Shown here: positions 52,447 through 58,425 of the stretch, piece by piece | How the letters are laid out: each line of letters starts with the position of its first letter | Numbering within the stretch: the stretch's first letter is position 1 | Assembly: GCF_900105995.1 (NCBI RefSeq) | Contig: NZ_LT629785.1 | Span: forward strand, 868,001-932,000 | Source: Pseudomonas pohangensis | GTDB taxonomy: Bacteria > Pseudomonadota > Gammaproteobacteria > Pseudomonadales > Pseudomonadaceae | DNA length: 64,000 nucleotides | Reading direction: 5' to 3' | The notes under the pieces: generated by a model | What the model saw: the letters and a program-made list of their open reading frames with translations, nothing else | The model's database searches: none | What the model was told of the DNA's origin: nothing | Position numbers and translations under genes: made by a program

Positions 52447-53541
52447 ATGTTCGCCGTAGTATCCAATTTCTTTGGATCGTTGCTGATCTGCATGGCAGTC
52501 ATTGCCCTGTTGCTGCCGCTGTCGCACCGTCTGGGCTGGCTGGACAAGCCCGATGCGCGCAAGCAGCACGAAGCCCCGACGCCGGCGATCGGTGGCTTTG
52601 GCGTGTTTCTGGGTATCGTGTTGCCGTTTCTGCTGGGCAATGGCCTGAGCGTCGAAACCCTGAGTTTTGTCGCGGGCGGCTTGCTGCTGGTGCTGGTTGG
52701 CGCGCTGGATGACCGCTTTCATATCAACTGGAAAATCCGCCTTGCCGTGCAGTTGCTGGCAACCCTGGTGATGATCTACGGCACCGGCGCACGCGCCGAG
52801 CATATCGGGCCGCTGTTCGGTTTTGGCGACATCGAGCTGGGTGCGTGGAGCGTGCCGTTCACCGTCTTTATTACGCTGTCGCTGATCAATGTGCTGAACA
52901 TGTTTGACGGCATTGATGGCCTGATCGGCATGGTCACTGCGGCGGTGACTTCCATGTTCGTCTGCGCAGCGGTGTATTCCGGTGCCTACGACATTGCTGA
53001 AGGGCTGTTCTGCGCACTCGGGGCGCTGACGGGTTTTCTCTGGTTCAACCTGCGTCGCCCCGGGCAGGCCAGGGCGCGGGTGTTTCTCGGTGACGCCGGT
53101 AGCGGTTTCATCGGCTTCCTGCTGGCTTTCGTGATCTTCCGGCTGACGCAGAATCCCGGGCATCCGGTCAGCCCGGTGCTGGGCCCTTATCTGCTGGTGC
53201 CGCCGATTGTTGATGGTCTGGTAGTCATCGTGCACCGCGTGCGCAAGGGCATTTCACCCTTTGCGGCAGGCCGTGACCATGCCCATCATCTGATGCTGGA
53301 TGCAGGTTTCAGCGTCACCCGGATTGTGGTGCTAATGACTGCGCTGACATTGGTCGCCGGCCTTTTCGGCGCCCTGAGCATGTTGCTTGATGTGCCAGCG
53401 CCGGTGCTGGTGATGCTCTACATCCTGATGACTTTCACCTGGTTCTGGATAACCGAAACCCGCGAGCGGGCCTTGCGTTTTCTTGGCTGGCTGCAGCGCA
53501 AGGTGATCGGGGGTGTGTCAGCTGTTGAGCAGTCTTCGTAA
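52447..53541 (+). CDS. wecA: Undecaprenyl-phosphate HexNAc-1-phosphate transferase (WecA)
   Basis: Initiating enzyme that moves GlcNAc-1-P (or GalNAc-1-P) from UDP-sugar to undecaprenyl phosphate. The 364-aa membrane protein has the PNPT family sites: P-D-x-R-K-x-H (DKPDARKQHEAPTPAIGG), the Mg-binding aspartates in VGALDDRF (about residue 95), NVLNMFDGIDGLIG (about residue 150), RVFLGDAGSGFIGFLLAF and the HxHH region (DHAHHLML). Start at 52447 from GGAGAAAGC before the ATG. Last gene of the plus-strand polysaccharide block. Sugar choice (GlcNAc or GalNAc) cannot be read here. Confidence 0.94.
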   Translation: MFAVVSNFFGSLLICMAVIALLLPLSHRLGWLDKPDARKQHEAPTPAIGGFGVFLGIVLPFLLGNGLSVETLSFVAGGLLLVLVGALDDRFHINWKIRLAVQLLATLVMIYGTGARAEHIGPLFGFGDIELGAWSVPFTVFITLSLINVLNMFDGIDGLIGMVTAAVTSMFVCAAVYSGAYDIAEGLFCALGALTGFLWFNLRRPGQARARVFLGDAGSGFIGFLLAFVIFRLTQNPGHPVSPVLGPYLLVPPIVDGLVVIVHRVRKGISPFAAGRDHAHHLMLDAGFSVTRIVVLMTALTLVAGLFGALSMLLDVPAPVLVMLYILMTFTWFWITETRERALRFLGWLQRKVIGGVSAVEQSS

Positions 53542-53563
53542 AACAGCTTGCTGCGTCCAACCA

Positions 53564-53764
53564 TTCGCGGGCAAGCCCGCTCCTACACAAAACCACCAGT
53601 CCCGCACGGACCTGTAGGAGCGGGCTCGCCCGCGAATGCCTTTTGCTTCTGCCATTTCTAATGTGATGTTGCTCTGATGATGGTGCCAGGCTTCGCGGGC
53701 AAGCCCGCTCCTACGAGAAGGTGCTAACGCGCTCGGGCTTTGTAGGAGCTGGCTTGCCTGCGAA
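53564..53764. repeat. REP cluster 3' of the RAYT gene
   Basis: Four arms: TTCGCGGGCAAGCCCGCTCC, GTAGGAGCGGGCTCGCCCGCGAA, TTCGCGGGCAAGCCCGCTCC and GTAGGAGCTGGCTTGCCTGCGAA, alternately oriented. It starts just after wecA and ends 7 bp before the RAYT stop. Confidence 0.9.
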
Positions 53765-53771
53765 GAAAAGG

Positions 53772-54236
53772 TCAGAGCCATACAGCATCCCACAATGGGT
53801 AGTCACCGATCTGTTTGACCAATCCGGCGCGCAGTGGATTGGCGACTACATAGCGCGCCACCGCCCTCAAGTCTTCCTCCTGGCGCACGGCATGATCATG
53901 GTATCCAGGCTGCCAGAGGGGCCCTGTCCGCCCTGTCAGGCGGTTTAGCGCAAGGGCGCTGCGAGACTTTACCCTGCGCATCAGCGCGTCCAGCTTTCCG
54001 GCGTTGAGCTCAACCAGCCAATGCAGGTGATCCGGCATGATGACCCAGGCCAGCGACTGTATTTGTCCCGTAAGCGCTTCATCCCGCATGCCGCTCACTA
54101 GCAATCGCCCGAGCTGCCAGTTCCGGAATATGGGTTCTCGTTCTTTTACGACGGTAGTCAGCAGGTAGGTGCGGCCGATCTCTGAATGCCGGCCAGTTCT
54201 GAGGCGGTGTCCTTGAGCGTCATGAAATGCAGGCAT
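53772..54236 (-). CDS. REP-associated tyrosine transposase (RAYT, IS200/IS605-like Y1)
   Basis: A 154-aa Y1 HUH single-strand nuclease of the RAYT group, thought to process and spread REP palindromes. The histidine pair is in WVIMPDHLHWLVEL (H-x-H, about residue 70); the candidate catalytic Tyr is in AVARYVVANPLRAGLV (about residue 128). The N-terminal YLLTTVVKEREPIF is also typical of RAYTs. Translation starts at 54236 with GAGG 7 nt upstream. It is bracketed by REP clusters at 53564-53764 and 54337-54410, the usual RAYT arrangement, so it probably acts on the REPs that are scattered across this window. Confidence 0.9.
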   Translation of the reverse strand: MPAFHDAQGHRLRTGRHSEIGRTYLLTTVVKEREPIFRNWQLGRLLVSGMRDEALTGQIQSLAWVIMPDHLHWLVELNAGKLDALMRRVKSRSALALNRLTGRTGPLWQPGYHDHAVRQEEDLRAVARYVVANPLRAGLVKQIGDYPLWDAVWL

Positions 54237-54336
54237 TCCTTTGCCTCCTTCAATTACGTTGCAAAAATCACTTTAGCGTGGGTGGGCAAGGGCGCAAAAC
54301 CAGCGTGGATTGTGCATGCCATTTGCGCTGTCAGTG

Positions 54337-54410
54337 CTCGCGGGCAAGCCCGCTCCTACGCAAAAGCGCTAACCCCGCACGGGCTTTGTAGGAGCGGGCT
54401 TGCCCGCGAA
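54337..54410. repeat. REP pair 5' of the RAYT gene
   Basis: CTCGCGGGCAAGCCCGCTCC and GTAGGAGCGGGCTTGCCCGCGAA, divergent, about 28 bp apart, between the RAYT gene and the lasso B2 gene. Confidence 0.9.
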
Positions 54411-54428
54411 TTGGGGCAACGTTAGCGG

Positions 54429-54893
54429 TCAAAGTGCCGTTTCCGGCGTCACCAGCGGTACATAGCCGCTGATATCGCCGCCGGTGATGATCTGCTCGTT
54501 GCAGGTCAGCCAGGCGTGGGCCTGGAAGGTGCCGTATTGGTCCTTGCGGGTGCCGATCATCAATGCGCTGGCAATGCCTTTGCGCTGCAGCCAGCGCTGG
54601 GCGGCCATGGCCTGGATGAAGCAATCAGCACGCCATGGCAGCCGCGCGGCTACGCGTGGAATGGCGAAGGCTACCCGCTGCGCAATGACTCCATCCCGGA
54701 GCGTTGCTGATGGCCTTGGCTGGCTGAACTGACGGGCTTGTTGCAGCAGTTGCCTGGGTTGTTGCGCTCCCAAGCGGTAGCGGGCCAGCGCCAGTTCCAG
54801 CATGGCACGCAGCAGGTCGTGCCAACCGCTGGGGCCCAGTCGCAGGACTCTCCCCATATCCTGCAGCAGGTGGCGAATCAACTGTTTAGCCAC
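54429..54893 (-). CDS. Lasso peptide leader peptidase (B2)
   Basis: Transglutaminase-fold cysteine protease that removes the leader from lasso precursors. In 154 aa the catalytic residues can be placed: Cys91 in RADCFIQAMAAQRWLQ, His126 in FQAHAWL and Asp140 in GGDISGY, the C-H-D order of the family. Start is GTG at 54893, overlapping the B1 stop by 8 bp, so B1 and B2 are probably coupled. It is the last gene of the minus-strand lasso cluster. Confidence 0.9.
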   Translation of the reverse strand: MAKQLIRHLLQDMGRVLRLGPSGWHDLLRAMLELALARYRLGAQQPRQLLQQARQFSQPRPSATLRDGVIAQRVAFAIPRVAARLPWRADCFIQAMAAQRWLQRKGIASALMIGTRKDQYGTFQAHAWLTCNEQIITGGDISGYVPLVTPETAL

Positions 54894-55161
54894 TGACCAC
54901 GATGCCGTGGGTTTGCAGGTCGGTGAGAAAGCGCCGCAGATCGTTTTCGATTACTGCGGTTTCAACTTCGTACTCCGCGACCAGCAGAGGCACGATCTCT
55001 CTCGGCGTATGGTCTTCCTTGAGCAGCGCCCAGATGCGCGTGCCCACCGGGTCGAGGCCGTAGTAGGTGCCGTTGGCCAGATTCAGCAAAACGGTTTCGT
55101 CACCGACACTGCTTTCGATGGCCTGGTCGGAAGGGATCAGCGGGATGTCGAGAATATCCAT
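54886..55161 (-). CDS. PqqD-like RiPP recognition element protein (lasso B1)
   Basis: A 91-aa protein with the PqqD/RRE fold that binds the leader peptide and presents it to the B2 peptidase. Key parts are VLLNLANGTYYGLDPVGTRIWALL (about residues 25-48) and the terminal helices LLVAEYEVETAVIENDLRRFLTDL. I use the ATG at 55161; a TTG 15 bp upstream is possible. It sits directly upstream of B2 (8-bp overlap) and 170 bp downstream of the methyltransferase, with one GTAGGCTGGGCTTCAGCCC-type repeat between. Confidence 0.88.
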   Translation of the reverse strand: MDILDIPLIPSDQAIESSVGDETVLLNLANGTYYGLDPVGTRIWALLKEDHTPREIVPLLVAEYEVETAVIENDLRRFLTDLQTHGIVVSG

Positions 55162-55257
55162 CGGGTGAGCCTGCAAGAATGTTGGAAAGGTACAAGCCTT
55201 ACTTTACCCCCTCTCCAGTCTGCGGGAGAGAGCTGGAATGAGTGCTTCAGATTATTC

Positions 55258-55320
55258 GTAGGCTGGGCTTCAGCCCATCAGGGCCTTGGTGCGGCATTGG
55301 TGGGCTGAAGCCCACCCTAC
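55258..55320. repeat. GTAGG(G)TGGGCTTCAGCCCA-type inverted repeat pair
   Basis: Same family as at 15.7 kb; in the gap between B1 and the methyltransferase gene, thus inside the lasso cluster. Confidence 0.85.
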
Positions 55321-55331
55321 GTTAAGGCAGA

Positions 55332-56486
55332 TCAATAACGTCCGGCCAGCGCTGCGACGTGGTTGAGGGCGGTAGCATTGTCCTTGAAGCGTTCTGGAAA
55401 TCGCTCCTGCAGAATGCTGGCGATCTCGCCGAGGGAGCGCTGGCCGTCCATCAGCGACAGCACCAGCAGGTCGGCTGCCTGGGCGGGTGACGGCTCCGGT
55501 ACGTGGGTGTGCGCACGGCGGGCCAGGCTTTCCGGGGACATCACCTGGGCGAGAAAGCTGGATTGGCGCAAGGTCAGTTCCGGTCTGGCGGCATCGGCGC
55601 GGAACAGGCTGCTGGTCCAGGTCCAGACATAGCTGTCATCAACCAGATTGGCTTTGACCGACGCCTCGACGCGGTCACCTCTGATCATGACCAATGGTTG
55701 CTCGAACGGAAAGAACGCCTGTCCGTAGACCAGCCTGGGCTGCCCCGGCGCATTGGAGAAACCGATGCCGGGCGCCAGTTCGGCGTCGAACCAGATCAGC
55801 AGGCCATGGGCGGTGCCGTCCTTTTCTGCCTTCAGCGTCACCGTACCGGCCATGTTCGGCTCGGTAATGCTGCGGTAATCAAGCACAGCCAGTTCAGCGC
55901 TGGCCGAGAGCAGCTGTTCAGGCTTGAGATTGGCCTTGCTCCAGCTGTTCACGGCATAACGATGCCCTGCGCGCAGGTCCAGCCCGTAGTCATTCTGCAG
56001 CCAGGGTTCCGTGCAGGGCTGGTAGCTTTCCGGATGTTCTGCCAATGCCGCGAATAGCGTGTCGCGCATCGGGATAAGTGTGCCACCCGGCGCCAGCAAC
56101 CGCTCGCGGGCATCGCAGATGGTGGGGATGTGGTGCTCGAACAGCGGCATTACGCCACGAATGTCGGAGACAATGACATCAGCCTTTTGCTCAGGCACAT
56201 GTTCGGTGGACAGTCCCTGAACCATCTTGATGCGCTCGCTAAAACCATTGGCCGCAGCGGTTTCGCGCAGCAGCATCAAAGCATCTGCCGGCTCGATGGC
56301 GGTCACCGTGCCGGCGCCGTACTGGCAGGCAAGCAGCGAGAAAATGCCGGTGCCGGCACCGATGTCGATCACCGTGCAACCCGGTGTGATCGCCTGGCGC
56401 AGGGCTTCGGCATAGGCCGGCATGCGCGGCTGGTTGGTGATCATGTCGCCGTAGGATGTTACCGAGTAGAGGGTAGGGCCGCTCAT
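55332..56486 (-). CDS. PRMT-like methyltransferase with C-terminal PqqD-like domain
   Basis: A 384-aa SAM-dependent methyltransferase of the PRMT fold. Motif I is VIDIGAGTGIFSLLACQYGA (about residue 39), followed by VTAIEPADALMLLRETAAANG, ADVIVSDIRGVMPLFEHH and a beta-barrel-like half (AGTVTLKAEKDGTAHGLLIWFDAEL). The last about 60 residues (LLVLSLMDGQRSLGEIASILQERFPERF...HVAALAGRY) resemble a PqqD-type winged helix, probably a recognition domain for the precursor leader. The start at 56486 overlaps the kinase stop by 4 bp (ATGA). Target residue on the lasso peptide unknown. Confidence 0.8.
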   Translation of the reverse strand: MSGPTLYSVTSYGDMITNQPRMPAYAEALRQAITPGCTVIDIGAGTGIFSLLACQYGAGTVTAIEPADALMLLRETAAANGFSERIKMVQGLSTEHVPEQKADVIVSDIRGVMPLFEHHIPTICDARERLLAPGGTLIPMRDTLFAALAEHPESYQPCTEPWLQNDYGLDLRAGHRYAVNSWSKANLKPEQLLSASAELAVLDYRSITEPNMAGTVTLKAEKDGTAHGLLIWFDAELAPGIGFSNAPGQPRLVYGQAFFPFEQPLVMIRGDRVEASVKANLVDDSYVWTWTSSLFRADAARPELTLRQSSFLAQVMSPESLARRAHTHVPEPSPAQAADLLVLSLMDGQRSLGEIASILQERFPERFKDNATALNHVAALAGRY

Positions 56487-57397
56487 AGGGAGTCTGTGTC
56501 TGTTTTCCGAGGGAGGCATTCTGCCATCTGTGTGCGAATTTTGGCATGCACTTGCGGCAGGCTGGCGTAGTCACGCGGATAGCTCAGGGCAAAGGAGGGA
56601 ATCTGGTTGGCCAGCGCCGAGGCCTGCTGCAGCTTGCCGCGTGCCAGCAGCGAGTCCGTCGGATCCAGACTGAAGCTGTTGCGAATCAGGGCGATACAGC
56701 TTTCAGCCGGCGACATCCGGCGCAGAGTGATTTCCTGGTCGCTGGATGGCGGCTCCAGAAAAAACAGCGCGCCCAGTTGTTGTGGGGACGTGTTCTGGTT
56801 CTCCGGAACGGCAATCGTCAGCCGTTGCTTGCTGCTGTAATGGGCCATCGGCCGGGTTTCGGTCTGCGCCGGAAACAGCGAAAGCAGCGAGTCGGGCAGC
56901 AGGCGCAGGCCACGATAGAGTGACTGCCCATAAAAGCTGCCGTGATCGGCACTGACCAGCAATGCATCATCCCCCAGCAATGATGCACCGGCCTGATACA
57001 GGCTGGCGACCAGGGTCGATTTACCCAAGCCGGATTCACCAAGGAACAGCGCCAGGCGGCCTTCGATGGCTACTGCTCCCGCATGAACTACCAGTTGCCC
57101 CTCATGGGCCAACAGGCGCGGAAAGACCTGATCGTGAAGCAGATGCTCAAGGGTGGCGGGCGTGCTGTCCGGTGACAGCGCATGCATGTGGATGGTTTTT
57201 TGCTGAGGATCGATTAGCGCTACAGCCTCGTCCCAGAATTGCAGCTGGTACTCGATTTCGGTGTCTGAGCCATACTGCATGAGGGTCAGGCCATCATCGT
57301 CGGTCCAAAGCAGTTTGGAGGCTGTTGCCGAAGTTGGCTGGCCCACTGGAGAACCGAAGCTGACCTGCCAGTCGGTTGCTAGATCAATCTTGAGCAT
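56483..57397 (-). CDS. HPr kinase-like peptide kinase of the lasso cluster
   Basis: A 304-aa P-loop protein related to the HPr kinase/phosphorylase C-terminal domain. VVHAGAVAIEG (about residues 103-113) is followed by the Walker A FLGESGLGKSTL (residues 118-129) and LLGDDALLVSAD, the metal-binding acidic pair. It lacks the N-terminal HprK domain and no PTS gene is nearby. In other lasso clusters such kinases (the PadeK/ThcoK type) phosphorylate the C-terminal Ser of the precursor. Here all three precursors end in Ser or Thr. Overlaps the methyltransferase start by 4 bp. Assigned from context and motif. Confidence 0.85.
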   Translation of the reverse strand: MLKIDLATDWQVSFGSPVGQPTSATASKLLWTDDDGLTLMQYGSDTEIEYQLQFWDEAVALIDPQQKTIHMHALSPDSTPATLEHLLHDQVFPRLLAHEGQLVVHAGAVAIEGRLALFLGESGLGKSTLVASLYQAGASLLGDDALLVSADHGSFYGQSLYRGLRLLPDSLLSLFPAQTETRPMAHYSSKQRLTIAVPENQNTSPQQLGALFFLEPPSSDQEITLRRMSPAESCIALIRNSFSLDPTDSLLARGKLQQASALANQIPSFALSYPRDYASLPQVHAKIRTQMAECLPRKTDTDSL

Positions 57398-57477
57398 GGC
57401 GTTGTATGTCGGGGAGAGCGGTGGGCATAGGTGTTGAGGCTTTCAATCGGATGTGATGGTAAATAGATACATTCTTT

Positions 57478-57537
57478 GTGGGAGCGGCGACTCGGCGCGA
57501 GCTGTTGACTGTTATCGCGGCGAGTCGCCGCTCCCAC
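57478..57537. repeat. REP-like inverted repeat between precursor and kinase genes
   Basis: GTGGGAGCGGCGACTCGGCGCG and inverse CGCGGCGAGTCGCCGCTCCCAC, near-perfect. It may attenuate transcription between the precursor genes and the maturation genes, giving more precursor than enzyme mRNA; this is inference. Confidence 0.8.
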
Positions 57538-57606
57538 AAAGCTGGTGAAATTGACTGTTACTAAGAGGGGGGCCGGACTCGGAGTGTTGCAACAATCAAA
57601 ACCGGT

Positions 57607-57774
57607 TCAGCTCATTTGCCTGCAAACGGTCACTCCATTCATGTTAGTCATGCAGCCTTCTCTACCATTCTTGGAACCTGCTGTGGTCAGGAGCACCATT
57701 CCGCCATATATAAGCAGTTGCGGTGCTTTATAGGCGTATTTCAGTCTGGATCTATTGGAGTGTTGGTTGCTCAT
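57607..57774 (-). CDS. Lasso peptide precursor 3
   Basis: A 55-aa peptide (MSNQHSNRSRLKYAYKAPQL then LIYGGMVLLTTAGSKNGREG, ending VCRQMS). The leader pattern Y-x2-P-x-L-x2-Y-G-x-M with a following Thr matches lasso RiPP leaders. If cleavage leaves Thr at -2, the core starts Gly (GSKNGRE) with Glu7; cutting one residue earlier gives Ala1 and Glu8. Two Cys lie in the tail. It ends in Ser, as needed by the kinase. Found by translating the minus strand between kinase and cyclase; it is shorter than usual ORF cut-offs. The ribosome site is weak. Confidence 0.78.
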   Translation of the reverse strand: MSNQHSNRSRLKYAYKAPQLLIYGGMVLLTTAGSKNGREGCMTNMNGVTVCRQMS

Positions 57775-57859
57775 GATATTTCGGCAGGTTGGAGATTCAG
57801 AGTAAAAAATTAGGTGTCACCGGATTATATTTCAGGTTCTGCCTCTGTCTTCCCTGGCT

Positions 57860-58024
57860 TTAGGTGCGTTGCCTATCACTCTGACCGTTACCTTGAGGAT
57901 TGCCCCTTTCAGCATCACCTTTGCTTCCAGATGCTGTCGTTTCGGCCATGCCCCCATACACCATCAGTTGTGGTGGTTTGTAGGGGCTTTTCCGGTTGGC
58001 AGTGTTCGTTGGCTGGTGGTTCAT
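57860..58024 (-). CDS. Lasso peptide precursor 2
   Basis: A 54-aa peptide (MNHQPTNTANRKSPYKPPQL then MVYGGMAETTASGSKGDAER, ending SDRQRT). The leader motif YKPPQLMVYGGM is shared with precursor 3 (YKAPQLLIYGGM). With Thr at -2 and Ala at -1 the core would start SGSKGDAE, giving a Ser1 to Glu8 ring; the tail is Gln/Asn/Gly/Arg-rich and lacks bulky aromatic plugs. It ends in Thr rather than Ser. Only a weak GAAG lies before the ATG. Not detectable by length alone. Confidence 0.78.
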   Translation of the reverse strand: MNHQPTNTANRKSPYKPPQLMVYGGMAETTASGSKGDAERGNPQGNGQSDRQRT

Positions 58025-58209
58025 GGTGCTTCAGGGGTGGATGTTTTCAGAGACTGGGAAAGAAGAGTACAGGAGATTGCACTTATCGTTTTCGCACCAG
58101 CTTCAGGGCGTCCCGGATTGTTTACCACGCAGACCGTGAGAACCATTAATTGGATGGCGTGCCTAAGTGCTGCATAGGAAACATCAAATGTCTTTGTAGG
58201 CGTTCTGTA

Positions 58210-58410
58210 CTATGAGCGTTGGTATTCCATACAAAAATTCGTCATGGAGGCCCAGCCATTAGGTGGTGTACACGCACCGAGAAAAACAGATTCAGCAGTA
58301 CTCCCCGTTCCTGAGGCAGTAAACTTCCTCATCTCCCCATAAATAATCAGGGTAGGGGTCGAATATAAAGCGAATTTTTCTGTTAGTTCTTTTTTATTTG
58401 GCTGCGTCAT
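58210..58410 (-). CDS. Lasso peptide precursor 1
   Basis: A 66-aa peptide beginning 15 nt after the cyclase stop codon. Leader MTQPNKKELTEKFALYSTPT then LIIYGEMRKFTASG contains Y-x2-P-x-L-x2-Y-G-x-M and the Thr two residues before the likely core. The core would start SGTGSTAES, with Glu8 as ring acceptor, as in precursor 2. The tail, unusually long (34-aa core), has Cys in GACTPP and NFCMEY and a Trp, and ends YQRS. The weak ribosome site suggests coupling to the cyclase. Leader assignment is good; core boundary is inference. Confidence 0.82.
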   Translation of the reverse strand: MTQPNKKELTEKFALYSTPTLIIYGEMRKFTASGTGSTAESVFLGACTPPNGWASMTNFCMEYQRS

Positions 58411-58425
58411 AACTGCGCTCTAAAA

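Noticed and set aside
57814..58177. Plus-strand ORFs of 102-111 aa opposite the lasso precursors.
   Set aside because: No family resemblance and no ribosome site; the minus strand carries conserved precursor motifs in the same place.
58195..58250. In another frame over the end of precursor 1 the minus strand reads YGIPTLIVQNAYKDI, which looks like part of a lasso leader (Y-x2-P-x-L).
   Set aside because: It has no upstream start codon in frame and stops before any core; precursor 1 in its own frame ends in QRS, matching the tails of precursors 2 and 3, so the annotated frame is better. A decayed fourth precursor remains possible but unsupported.
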